Origin: Sipunculus nudus
Taxonomy: Eukaryota > Annelida > Sipuncula > Golfingiida > Sipunculidae
DNA length: 64,000 nucleotides
Reading direction: 5' to 3'
Assembly: GCA_026874595.1 (NCBI GenBank)
Contig: CM049311.1
Span: 66,215,953-66,279,952 of the forward strand
Shown: one piece after another, positions 51,705 to 63,130 of the stretch
Position numbering within the stretch: position 1 is the first letter of the stretch
How the letters are laid out: the number at the start of each line of letters is the position of its first letter
Notes under the pieces: generated by a model
What the model was told of the DNA's origin: nothing
What the model saw: only the letters and a program-made list of their open reading frames with translations
The model's database searches: none
Made by a program: the position numbers and the translations under genes

Positions 51705-52104
51705 AGGTTTTAAACCTATTTGTCCGGAGAAGCATATAATTAGAGGTTATAAAAACAATCTGCTCTGTACAATCAGTTTACGGCAACATTATTTCCTGCA
51801 TCCAAATATGTTCTTTGTAAAATGAAACATAAAGATTCCCAGAAATGAGATAAATAACAACGTTAGACTCGGGAAATATCCTCGGTAAATGGTTTTATTA
51901 CTTGTTTACAACTGCTTCTGTCCAGGGCAGTGCAATTATACGTACATAACCATCCCAGAATAGTCGGCTTACTGTTCTGTGGATCAGATAATCTGTTATC
52001 GCCATTTGAGGTTTCTCTGTATGCACTCATAAGTAAATAAAGTGAAATGTCTAATTATATGATACCGTTTACGAAGGTTTAACTGAATATTATTGTATCA
52101 TTAC

Positions 52105-52125
52105 CTTGTTCCGTTGTTTCCCGAT
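52105..52125 (-). CDS. Receptor gene exon 7: 21-nt microexon in the stalk
   Basis: A 21-nt candidate microexon, phase 1 to phase 1, with a good acceptor (TTTACATTTCAG, pyrimidine-rich) and donor GTAATG. It adds D-R-E-T-T-E-Q to the juxtamembrane stalk. The evidence is splice-site quality, matching phase and hydrophilic content like the neighbouring stalk exons. A chance match cannot be excluded at this length. Confidence 0.55.
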
Positions 52126-52807
52126 CTGAAATGTAAAATTAGAATATAACTGCATGTGGAACTACAATTTAAAGTTTGTCCTTCACATTTAATATACATA
52201 ATTATTGACACATATCAGACACAAACAGAATCATTCGGTTGCGATTAAAGCACTTTCAATCCAACATGCATCCAAACCGCAAAGAAACCTTCCATAAAGC
52301 TTGCCAAAGCCTGTCAATTTCACGCTAAATAACTTTATGATGTTTTCCGATCTATGAAGAACAAATATGCTTCAAGTGGCTTTCTGGGCTGCATGGCTGA
52401 TGCAGTCTGTATATATATTTTCGCTTAAATATTTCCATAGCTTCATGATTTTAACATTATTCATGCACAGATTGATTTCATATTGTGTTATAAGATATTA
52501 AATTTAATTTCAATTCTAAGTATATAGAAAAGCTCTTAAAGGTTCCTCCGAAAGTAAAGCTTCACAAGAACATACTTCACTCGGATAACCATTGAAGATG
52601 TCAGTTAAAAGGCGTAACTCGCGTCCTAGCGCCCTGAATTCATTGCTACTCCCTGTTCTACCGCCCATGCATGTCCAGTTCACTCTCGGCTGGTCTAATG
52701 CACTTTGTATCTCCGTGTATCTCTACAGAACTATTGTTTAATGTTATGAAATCTGTTTAGAATAGTAACTAGTATCATAATGTTAAGGAATAGATAATTT
52801 TACTTAC

Positions 52808-52852
52808 CAGGATGGGTGAATCTTTCATTCCACTCATCCTCGTCGTCATTTC
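52808..52852 (-). CDS. Receptor gene exon 6: acidic stalk exon, copy B
   Basis: A 45-nt exon, phase 1 at both ends, with acceptor CAAATAG and donor GTAAGTA. It encodes GNDDEDEWNERFTHP, more acidic than its sister exon 5 but clearly homologous at nucleotide level as well (GAAATGA at the start, GAAAGA in the middle). The two copies may be used together or alternatively; sequence alone cannot say. Its function is probably to lengthen and charge the stalk between the last FN3 domain and the membrane. Confidence 0.78.
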
Positions 52853-52929
52853 CTATTTGAAAAGAAAATACTGAATTTGACATGTATTATAAAAATTAAG
52901 TGACCTAAAACCAGGAGTCAAAGAACTCT

Positions 52930-54010
52930 TGCCAAAGACCTCCCTGGATTTAACAACAGAAGCTTCGTAGTAAAATGGAAAAGTTTGTACCCTTACCATC
53001 GGGGTGCTAAGATTCATATTTTGGTCCATAGCCCACCGAATATAGCCTATTAGGTCACAATGACCTAGTTTCGTGTTTCCAGGGAGATTTTTCAAGAAAC
53101 TCTCAGAATTTTATATAAGGAGATTCTAGGCCTAATACCATTTGTTTCCCAACTGACTGTCTCGGTGCTCCAAATCATGTTTTCCGCCCATAAGTTGCAC
53201 AAAAGAGGTCACCATGACCTATTTTCAGGTTTCATAGCTACTTTGCCTAGAACCTCCCTTGATGATGCGTTAGAAGATTCTAGGCCTTATGAAAACAATT
53301 TGTGCACCGTCTGACTGCCAGAAGATTGCATAATATAAGTCATCATGACCTAATTTCATGTTTTAAATAAAGATTTGAATATAAAATCCCTAGACATAAC
53401 GTTAGAAGATACTAGGCCTAAAGGATACGATTTTTGCCCATTTAACATTCAGGGCGCTTATAATGTATCTTTTGATCATAGGTCACAGAATATAGGTCAT
53501 CACGACATAATTTCAGGTTTCCAAGGACTTTTCTCTTAGATCTCCCAGAATTTCATATTAGAGGATTCTAGGCCTATGGATACAATTTGTGCCCCTTCTG
53601 ACGGTCTAGGTGCTCAAAATCATGTGTTAGGCCTGTAGGTCACAAATATATATCACCATGACCTAATTTCAGATTTTCAAGGAGATTTTTTAAGAACCTC
53701 ACAGAATATTACGTTAGAAGATCTTAGGCCTAATGGATACAATTTGTGCCCCGTCTGACTGCTCAACATCAGACCTGTAGGTCACAAAATATTGGTCATT
53801 ACAACCTTATTTCAGGTTTCTAAAGATATTTGCCTAGGACCTCCACGAATCTTATGTTAGAAGATTCTAGGCCTAATGGATACAATTTGTGCCCCGTCTG
53901 ACAGTCCGGGTGCTTAAAATCATGTTTTCCGTCCATAAGTTGCAGAATAAAGGTCACTATGTCCTATTTTTAAGGTTTCCAATGAGATTTGCTCCTGACC
54001 TCCCTGGATG
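52930..54010. repeat. Diverged tandem array, unit about 150 bp, about 6-7 copies
   Basis: GTTAGAAGATTCTAGGCCTA, GGATACAATTTGTGCCCC, CGTCTGAC and CACNATGACCTAATTTCAGG recur at intervals of about 130-155 bp. Same family as 33970-34340. Located in receptor intron 5. Confidence 0.85.
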
Positions 54011-54014
54011 TAAA

Positions 54015-56520
54015 GTTAAGCCCAAAAAAGACTAACGCGCCGTGCGTAACGCACGCGGCTCGAAACAAATTCAAAACACACTTACATGACTACAACGCGC
54101 AGGACACACGTCAGATTGATGGTATTAACCAAGCACCTATTGTATTTTTTTGTTATCTTTGTAAAAACAGTAATTTTGATAATCAGCATTGGATTAATTG
54201 TATAAAAATATGTATTTATTTGTGATAAAACATGTTCTAAATATGACAAAACTTAGTAACTTTTATTAATGATATTTATATATTTGTGTTGCTTTGTTGC
54301 ACGTTTCTATCCAGATAAAAATAAAAAAAATTATAGTTCAATAAATTATAACAAACGTTTCACCCGCAGTTTAATATAGAATGCGAGTGCTGGGGAGGGA
54401 AACCCTCTTCTAAGTTCTGTCATTATCAGGAATCCCCACGCGTCAAGCCCAAAAAACACTTAACTTCGTAGGTCTAGGTCTTACAGTTACGATGTGTGGT
54501 CTGTTAATGGACGGACGATGGACAAAGGGTGATCTCTATAGCAAAGATGACTTACAATCAGCTGAGCTAAAATCGGAAAAATGTTAAGATCAGGGGATTA
54601 TATTAAATGAAAATAAGTTAACATAAGGACTGTTTATAAAAGGAGTTTGTTCCATAAGGAGAGGGAAGTTTGGTATTGGAACAACATTTTATCTCCTGCT
54701 ATTGTTACACATCTCCATAATGGTCCTTATGGAACTTGTCAGGTTTTGCAGATGGTGAGAATACATTAAGATTAACGAAATAGTGACATTTTCAAAAGGA
54801 GACTGTAAACCGGGAAAAGTTTGATAAAAAATTCAATGCTTCAAAAGTTGAGGTACACCTAAATAAATTACATTTCGGTTAAATATTATTAGGAGATAAA
54901 GGTCACGGACACAAAATCTCGTCAAAGATTTTGGTAGAAGCAATTTTTTTATCAAAAGGTCCTACAGACAGACGTCGAGGGCACTGAAACAGCAACTGAT
55001 ACGTTCTTAGGAGTAAAATTCAAAAAAATTTATTATTTTAGAATATTGTCCGATTATACTTTTGATTTGTGATCGGAACTATAGCCATGTATCCATTTGT
55101 ATCCATGTATCGATGTGTTGGAAGATCATGTAATAATATAAAATAGCGCCATTAATAAATTTTCCGCGATACTCAGGTAAGCATAATGTTGTGGAAAACG
55201 TGGAGTCATAGTTGGAAAACCCTGCCTGGAGGTTGGCAATTGATATAACGCAGCTAGACGAACAGACGGACGCTGTGCCTTGGTCATATAGTTATTATTT
55301 ATTGGATGTGCAACTTTAATACTGTACCGCAGGTGTCCGTTTAAAGCCGGGAATTAAAAAAGTCAATTTTAAGGTTTCCCGGGAAACAATATTTTCAGGA
55401 AACAAAAATTTGGAAATGGTCATTGCATTGTTACACATAAGAAGAACGTTACTAATTTAATAACAGGTGTTTTGTGTACATAGAACCAATCATAAGTTAG
55501 GCCTATTATGTCTAACAAGATCTACTCTAAGAAAAAAATGTTCATTGAAGAATCACAAGTATCTAAAATGGGGTCTTAGGTTCTTCAAGGTATCAACTAA
55601 TATAGATAGGCGGTGAACTCTTTTTAGATACATGTACCTTCAATCATTATTATGGCCCGTTGGCATTCATACTATAACGTACTCTGATAATAACAGCGTC
55701 AGCTACATAAAAATTTTAATCAGGTTTACATATAAAGCATGACACATTTTTATTGATGGTGTGTTGTTTATATACATTTTTGATTTCATTGTGGTGTATG
55801 AGCAGCCATGACAGTAAAATGACAGTTTTGTGTATACTTGCAGTTAAGAAACCCCCTCTATATTTTTGGTATTTAAGGTATCCCATTATTTTTACAAAAC
55901 AGGCTTGCTGTTTATTCCGTAGGAAAGGTATAATAATGAAAAAATACGAGTTCATTGCTAATGAAATGTCATTATTAATTTTTCAGACAAAGGGTGTGCC
56001 ATGTGAACACGATGAAAAAGGTTTTGGCAATAAATAATCACTATAAACATAAGAAATGTCTTCATGAACAGCTTTGATATTCACATTTTATAGATATTTA
56101 ACATTTACTTAAAGTTTTAACATTCAATTTTGAATAAATAATCAATGATCTCAAGCTATTTTATAAAATAAACACCATTTTTGAGATAAAAGAATTCTTT
56201 CTTCTAAGTTAAAAGAACAAACGCCAAATTTTATTGCGCACTAAAGGTTACAAGAATGCCAGAAATGTTTAACCCGGTCTTTCTGACCTAAATACACTAA
56301 ACTTTACCGACTGTCCCAGTTACCCTACGACAGACATTCCGATATATCCGTCGCGGAACGTCTCTTTGATTATTCTGTGGATCACCCTTCACTTAAGGGT
56401 TGAGCCATGTACCTCAAACATATCAGAGTTTAAAAGTTATGATGCGAACCCCCGTCACCCGACCGCAATAACAAAAGAGTGCTTAGGTGATTTTTTTTTA
56501 ATTCAAATGAATGTGTTAAT
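54015..56520. other. Intron 5 remainder, nothing recognised
   Basis: AT-rich intronic sequence between stalk exons; open frames at 55716-56037 on both strands are unsupported. Confidence 0.55.
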
Positions 56521-56527
56521 TTCTTAC

Positions 56528-56572
56528 CTGGACTTGTGAGTCTTTCATTATCTCTCTCCGTGTCATCATTTC
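56528..56572 (-). CDS. Receptor gene exon 5: acidic stalk exon, copy A
   Basis: A 45-nt exon, phase 1 at both ends, with acceptor CCCACCAG and consensus donor GTAAGAA. It encodes GNDDTERDNERLTSP, a charged, hydrophilic juxtamembrane segment. It aligns residue for residue with exon 6 (GNDD at the start, NER in the middle, T-x-P at the end), so the two are duplicates of one ancestral exon. Being a multiple of three and phase-symmetric, it could be skipped without a frameshift. It is too short to be recognised by ORF length; the support is the splice sites, phase and similarity to its sister. Confidence 0.78.
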
Positions 56573-56594
56573 CTGGTGGGGAAGAAAACAAGCA

Positions 56595-57775
56595 GTATCA
56601 GTGGTCTTTGTTTACATGAAAAAAGTCACCACAAATTCAGCATCAGTGGGTTTTCGTTTACATGAAAAAGTCACCACAAAGTCAGCATCAGTGGTCTTTG
56701 TTTACATGAAAAAAGTCACAAAAAAGTCAGCATCAGTGGGTCTTTGTTTACATGAAAAAAGTCACCACAATGTCAGCATCAGTGGTCTTTGTTCACATGA
56801 AAAAAAGTTACCACAATGTCAGCATCAGTGGTCTTTGTTTACATGAAAAAAGTTACCACAATATCAGCATCAGTGGGTCTTTGTTTACATGAAAAAAGTC
56901 ACCACAAAGTCAGCATCAGTGGTCTTTGTTTACATGAAAAAAAATTACCACAATGTCAGGATCAGTGGTCTATGTTTACATGGAAAAAGTCACCACAAAT
57001 TCAGCATTAGTGGTCTATGTTTACATGGAAAAAGTCACCACAAATTCAGCATTAGTGGGTCTTTGTTTACATGAAAAAAGTCACCACAAATTCAGCATCA
57101 GTTGTCTTTGTTTACATGAAAAAAGTCACCACAAAGTCAGCATCAGTGGGTCTTTGTTTACATGAAAAAAGTCACCACAAAGTCAGCATCAGTGGTCTTT
57201 GTTTACATGAAAAAAAATTACCACAATGTCAGGATCAGTGGTCTATGTTTACATGAAAAAAGTTACCACAATGTCAGCATCAGTGGTCTTTGATTACATG
57301 AAAAAAGTTACCACAATGTCAGCATCAGTGGTCTTTGTTTACATGAAAAAAGTTACCACAATGTCAGCATCAGTGGTCTTTGTTTATATGAAACAAGTTA
57401 CCACAATGTCAGCATCAGTGGTTTATGTTTACATGAAAAAAGTTACCACAATGTCAGCATCAGTGGTCTATGTTTACATGAAAAAAGTCACCACAAAGTC
57501 AGCATCAGTGGTCTTTGTTTACATGAAAAAAAATTACCACAATGTCAGGATCAGTGGTCTATGTTTACATGAATAAAGTTACCACAATGTCAGCATCAGT
57601 GGTCTTTGATTACATGAAAAAAGTTACCACAATGTCAGCATCAGTGGTCATTGTTTACATGAAAAAAGTTACCACAATGTCAGCATCAGTGGTCTTTGTT
57701 TATATGAAAAAAGTTACCACAATGTCAGCATCAGTGGTCTATGTTTACATGAAAAAAAGTTACCATAACTGTTGT
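56595..57775. repeat. 45-bp minisatellite, about 26 copies, in receptor intron 4
   Basis: The unit contains GTCAGCATCAGTGGTCTTTG and TTTACATGAAAAAAGTTACC. It starts about 23 bases upstream (on the gene strand) of stalk exon 5. The multiple-of-three unit makes long frames with repeated Ser-Ala-Ser-Val-Val-Phe-Val-Tyr-Met-Lys on the plus strand, antisense to the gene; these are repeat translations. Length changes here could affect splicing of exon 5, since the array lies just outside its acceptor. Confidence 0.93.
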
Positions 57776-57779
57776 TCAT

Positions 57780-60200
57780 TAATATGAAAAAAAGTTACCA
57801 TGAGTTGTGTCTATTGAAGCAAAATAAGTCACCCTTAGTTCAGTTAATTAAAATGAAAATGAAAAAATAATTTCATCAGTGGTGAAAGAAAAAGAAACCA
57901 TAATTGCCGCTTCGGAAGCCCTCTGCACTATGTTTAATGATATAAGGATGACTTCGGCTATGGAAGGTTGTATCCCGTTTATATTAAACCCAACAGTATA
58001 TACATTGCATCCAGTGTAAGAAGAATTGCATAAGATAAAATAAGATAAAATGAACAAGTTTTGGGGAAATTTAAACTAAACAGACTAAACAGGAAAACCT
58101 CTGATGTGTTTTTGAAACAGCATGTGTTCGACAAGAAAACATGTAATGTAATTGTTAAAAAATGCCGTTAATGCTAATGTTATGAAGAATTTACTCGACA
58201 GTATTTATAAAATAATACAAAATATCTTTGGACCAAATTGTGATGAGCAATGTATTTCGGAACTTGTCCACCCTTTCTTTTCTTTGGTAAACATGAGAAA
58301 GAAGGTTGCCGTCAAATTTCTGATTATCAACCGTGTACGTTAATTTAGATGCGGCTTTGGAGAAATACTGTTTTTTTTTCTCTTTCAATAATGGAATTAA
58401 TCACATTGCCAAGATTGGTAAACAAATTATTTCCAAATAATTATATTAAAGACTACCCACTCTAAGGTATGAGTAAAGTTTACAAATTGAATTTGTTTCT
58501 GAGATAACTATAGATTTTCCCCCCTGACCTCCTTTACCACCTTGTGTATACAATTGTGATGCACACGAACTAATTATGCGTCCCCTTAAACAGCCTTACA
58601 AGAATCATGCCAACCATTAAGAAAGTAGGCGCCATCGCTGGGTTCACCAAGATACAGAGTAGTGCTAGAAATGGTAGCAACTCGAGTTCGAGCGCCCGAT
58701 GGGCAATATCCAACTCGGACTCTGTAATCTTTAGTACTTTCTACCATTTGGCGCACTTATATTAATGTGTATAAGTGTCATGAAACAGGAAAATTTAAGC
58801 TATTTATCTTAGTTATACACCAATGCGCTGCTTCCATAAACTGCGGCAAACAGAAATCTGGTGTTGCATACTAAGTAATGCATGCTTTGCCAAGACACTT
58901 TAAAGGCCACCCTATTGATAATGGTAATGAATAAACGAGATTTACATGCAGGCCTACACAAATAACTGCTTAAATATAACTAACGAATAACTCCTTCAGT
59001 ATCTCAAAATGCAGGCCTACATGACGACTCGAGTACTGGTTTCAAACTCAAATACTCGGTAACAATTATTCAAACTCGATTACTTGTGAACTACTTTCGC
59101 CCTAATACACGCGTGTGCTACATGTTGCGGAAAACCCGTGCATTCATTGTTCGGAAAATCTGCTTGAAAAACATTACGTACTAAATTTTAGAATACAGTT
59201 TGCCCCGATGTAACGAATTAAGCCGACTCTCGCTTAAACTTATTTGGGGAGAGGGTATATCCTTATAACGTTAGTTTGATTACATCGGGATAAAAGCTCT
59301 CATTGGCCTATGCCAGAACTTGTGTTATCAGACCAACGAAAGCAGGTGTCACATGTTTAAATTTGGGATATGTGCCCAATGTAATATCAGTGGTCTGATT
59401 ACAAATCTGTTATCTGTGCGCACCCTGGTGTTACTGCCAAGAGAACCTTGCCATAGAAAGCAGCGGTTCCATGAAACAATGACTGGGACGACTGCAGTGA
59501 ATAACCGCTGCGCGAGGAGCGTATGATTTAGCTAAAATCACAAATAAGGCAACTAAATCAATGCAGATTAAAACCGAAATCAGATTCAGGCTACATCGAT
59601 ATTTTATATTACCGGGACGGGGTAAAATGTAAAGGGGGAGTCTTTACACCAGTTATTTTGAGTGAATTCTACAACGCAAGCGGCGAAAACAGAGTATCCC
59701 AGAGTCATTCGTATCTACTATCTAAGGATACAATGAGAGATATTGGAGTTTAATTTCTTGAATAATAAAGGAAATGTTGAAAAGGTAAGGGTTCGAATTC
59801 TTGATGGCAAAATCTGAAGCTTCAACATTGTCATCAAATACAGATGAATACGCTTGATCACTGTTTGCATGGTGGTATTAATTATTAATGTGTCCTAACA
59901 TAGTTGTAGGATTTCGGGATTTTTCCTCTCTGAAACGTCCTCTTGCAACCAAACTCTCAGCAGGTATATTCTCACCACCCCACCACCCCCCCCCCCCCCC
60001 CCCCCCGGGAGTACTTTTGTTGAATACCCGCGCCCGTATCAACACCTGACAAGTTTATCTATCCCAGTTTCTACAAACGGCTATTGGGGCTGCCTTTTGC
60101 AAACACACTAAAACCCGGATGTCGACGGGTCGCATGTCGAAATTATTGTGTAAACCGCTATTCAGGTTTAATACATCTGATATTTAATAGAAATATGCTA
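57780..60200. other. Intron 4 remainder, with small inverted-repeat fragment and poly-C
   Basis: Mostly AT-rich unique sequence. An inverted pair CCCGATGTAA / TTACATCGGG at about 59200-59290 suggests a small MITE. A C21 run lies at 59986-60006. No exons with matching phase were recognised. Confidence 0.5.
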
Positions 60201-60205
60201 CATAC

Positions 60206-60372
60206 CTTTCCAGCAAAATCTCTGAGGTTTTGATGTCTCATGTTTACCATTGATGACAGCTGCAACTGTGACGTCATAGCACAAAGATGGAGACAAGTCT
60301 TGAACAATGAATGTTTGCTCGTTGGCGTCCGCATGGAGGCGCTCATGTTGGGTCCGATTTCCCTCGCTGTTT
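60206..60372 (-). CDS. Receptor gene exon 4: C-terminal half of second FN3 domain
   Basis: This 167-nt exon (acceptor CTCACTCAG, donor GTATGT) enters in phase 2 and exits in phase 1. It encodes residues 171-227: FIVQDLSPSLCYDVTVAAV matches the FN3 E-F strands (the usual 'L.P.t.Y.v.V.A' pattern). Cys202 and Cys224 (RFCWKG) are 22 residues apart, as in exon 1. Such a Cys pair near the F and G strands is also seen in class II cytokine-receptor D2 domains, so a distant relation to that fold is possible, but this is inference. A possible N-glycosylation site, N-R-T, lies near its start. Confidence 0.87.
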
Positions 60373-61131
60373 CTGAGTGAGAAAAGAAAATTAACCGATA
60401 AATCTCTATAAAAATATCCTTTATTCATCTTGGTTACTGTTTCATTGTTTACAATTTGAAATTTTATTACTGCTTTAGTGAGTTAAAACAGAATATATCA
60501 TGAATTTCATTTTAGTAAGCCCCTCTTTTTAGGTTTTGTTCTAAGTGTTACAGTGTCAAAGTAGCTGGTGTCACAGGGTATTGTCACATAGTACCTATTT
60601 TAAAAGGAACACCTGTAAACCTCATGGACGTAATATAACTCGATTATAATAGACTAATCGAGTTAGACAGAAAGAGCGTTTAGTGGCATAACGTCATGTT
60701 TTCCTAAGTTGAGCCGAGATTATGATTCCACCATTTCTGTTTGTCTATATATCTGGTTGTCTTTGTGTGTGTGTATCGGATATCTAAAAGATTATCAGCA
60801 ATTGGTTCTTAATATAATCATTCTAGAGGGTTTTTTTTCTGATTCTAGTACGAACGTATTATGTTAGAGGATGAAACTGTGAAGTTGGTCTAGCTCCAGA
60901 TGATGGGAGGTGGGGGGATTACTTTTTGTTTGTTCATTGTTGTTCGAGAAAAAACATTAAACATGGTACTGACTAATTTAAATGTGAGGAAGACCAAGCT
61001 GATATATTTTTTTATTAAGTTTTGATAAGTCTGATATATTAGGTCCGCTGTTGGCGGATGTATGCGGCTTTCGAATGCTCTGTAGTACGGTGTATGGGCA
61101 TTATTATGAATCACAGGGGTAAGACACTCAC

Positions 61132-61252
61132 TCGAGGGTGACGGTATATTTGGGGGTGAATGCGCCTGCGTAGTCCGTCAGCCATCTAAGAACCAGGGAG
61201 CTCTCGTGCCGCTCCGACTTCTTCCGCGAGATGCTCACGTGGAACGGAAGTG
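61132..61252 (-). CDS. Receptor gene exon 3: N-terminal half of second FN3 domain
   Basis: This 121-nt exon has acceptor CACGCAG and donor GTGAGTG. It enters in phase 1 and leaves in phase 2, which is exactly what exon 4 needs. It encodes residues 131-171. The peptide VLRWLTDYAG carries the FN3 B-strand Trp (Trp154), and KYTVTLE supplies the C-strand Tyr (Tyr166). The intron that follows splits the FN3 fold between its C strand and the later strands, a common position in animal FN3 genes. Many Lys, Arg and His residues precede the Trp. Confidence 0.85.
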
Positions 61253-61831
61253 CTGCGTGAGGAAAAGAACTGGATATTTAGTGAGTTTAACGCCTGATTC
61301 TATCATGCTTGTGCAAAACCATGATAATCTGTACCTGACATTTATGTGTGTTACATGCTGTGCAACTGTGGAACCACGTGGTCCCCTCTCCCTAACACAC
61401 AAAAGTTTCGTTAGAAGTATTATTGTGGCGTTCAGTCTACCAATATTGCCGTAAAATTCCCTGACAGAAGTGAAAACCAGGGTTGTGAATAACCGTGATA
61501 GCATCGTCAGTGGAAGCGGAATCTTATAAAATGCGACCATTTTATAGGTCATGCTCAAATTCATTATTTTATCTTTACTATATGTTTCCTCCATTCTCGA
61601 TTCAAATATTCTGTATTATTCTGTTTTTTATCATTTATTTTCTTTTCTGGTATTTTATAACCAGCTGACGTACATCTTTAATAAATTTGCATTTTTGTCC
61701 TGAAACATCCATTTGTGGACCGTAGAACCTTATACTACTTTCATTCCCAATTTTCTTTTCACGTTAAATAGGGAATCACATATTAAGTATGTACAGATAT
61801 ATTTTAAAGGCGTTGAATGATAATCATTTAC

Positions 61832-62140
61832 CAGAGACGTTCAGACGAACGGTTGGGCTGTCAATAACAAAACCAAGTTCGGTCCTCGCATGACACTGGT
61901 ACGACGCCATGTCCTGCGGGGTCGCCATCTTGATTTTGTAGACTGATGTGAAATTATCTCGGCGGCTCACATCGTCTGCGTTGACGGCTTTTCCTGCCTT
62001 CGCCCACGAGAAACTTAGATGACCACTGAAGACCTTTCCGATGTCCCCTGATTTGCTTTGCGCTCTGCATACTAGGTCGGTTTTCTCCCTTTCCTGCACT
62101 GGATTTACGGAACTGGTCAATCCAAGCTCAAGTTGTGGCT
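61832..62140 (-). CDS. Receptor gene exon 2: complete Ig (I-set/C2-like) domain
   Basis: This 309-nt exon is flanked by a CTTCAG acceptor and a GTAAAT donor, phase 1 at both ends, the classic arrangement for a shuffled Ig domain. It encodes about residues 28-131 of the joined partial protein. The Ig hallmarks are in place: Cys52 in LVCRA (B strand), Trp73 in FSWAK (C strand), and Tyr108-x-Cys110 in SYQCHA (F strand), preceded by an MATPQDMASY stretch matching the usual D-x-G/A-x-Y turn. It is expected to be extracellular and to act in ligand binding or adhesion. The neighbouring exons read on in the same frame with no stop. The ligand is unknown. Confidence 0.9.
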
Positions 62141-62669
62141 CTGAAGAACAAGAAAACGATTTCGTTAGTCACTGGTATACATGATCCTGAATAATATTAT
62201 AAGAAAACAGTAATCCCTATAAGAATATTGAGAAACTCTGATCACCAAAAATCACATTGTATGAAAAAGGAACCATAGAATCTTTCTGTTAATCATTTTG
62301 CCTCTCTCGTTTTTTTTTCCAAACTCAAAGAAATGTTCTTGGTCTATACACTATAAGATGTAAGAAAAAAAAGACAAAGGACATTCATCTACAATGACGT
62401 AATACATATTAGCATATAATTAATTTTATTCCTACCAGACCTGTGCAACCCTCAGCATTTTGCTTATGAATAAGAATTTTTCTGCCAAGATATGCTAATG
62501 TGTTTTTGAGGAAATATGTAGTGTACATGTAATCAGGTGTTCTTACGTTATTCAAATTTAGTTGCTTGAAGTGGTGGTGTAAATGTAGTGGTGCTTCAGA
62601 GTATATATGAGTATGAGGTTCATTTTTTTTTTAATCCTGAATGCATACGTCAATCTCTAAGTTCCATGG

Positions 62670-63130
62670 GGCTGATCTATGCACGACAGTATCTTGAACT
62701 GGTGCAGCGGCCTGTGTGGTTGGAAAGACCCATCCTGGAACGATAATTCCTTCCACAGGCGCAGATAAAGTTCATTGTAAGTTAGCATGTCCACTATTCT
62801 GCGAGCCTGACCTCTATCCCATATTTATGCCTCAGAGTGCTGTGTAAGGGCCCTTGATCAGAAACCTTCCTTCACCAAATGCCTCAAGCGTACTCTGACG
62901 CACAAGCTCCCCCTGACTTCAGGACGGTGCCAAGGGTTTGCAGGTTTCTCTTGCACCAGTCTTGTGGCGAAGATGGGATCGACCAGTAACCGTAACCGGT
63001 TTTCCCTCAGATAGTTCACTCTAAAGGAAGTCCTCCGGGATTCTGCCATCCTTCCTTCGTATTATTTGCCTGAACCAGCGCATGTTGTTCCAAGCTGGTA
63101 TACATGCGTGAGATTGTCCGTAGATCCTGC
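62670..63130 (-). pseudogene. Fossil 3' end of a non-LTR retrotransposon in receptor intron 1
   Basis: Two broken minus-strand blocks resemble the C-terminal region of LINE ORF2 proteins. At 63021-63083, MRWFRQIIRRKDGRIPEDFL matches the common 'RWLGHV.RM.DGRIP' segment after the reverse transcriptase. At 62677-62775, FICACGRNYRSRMGLSNHTG fits the terminal Cys/His motif 'C..C.R...SR.GL..H.R.C', here with Cys-x-Cys instead of Cys-x-x-Cys and the final His-x-x-x-Cys kept. Stops and frame changes between them show it is dead. The assignment is by remembered family pattern. Confidence 0.6.

Noticed and set aside
56601-57787. Overlapping frames with repeated SASVVFVYMKK
   Set aside because: Result of a 45-bp tandem unit lying in an intron, antisense to the receptor gene.
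58600-58760. Possible inverted repeat around AGAAATGGTAGC / GCGCCAAATGGTAGAAAG
   Set aside because: The arms match only in short blocks and no target duplication could be seen.
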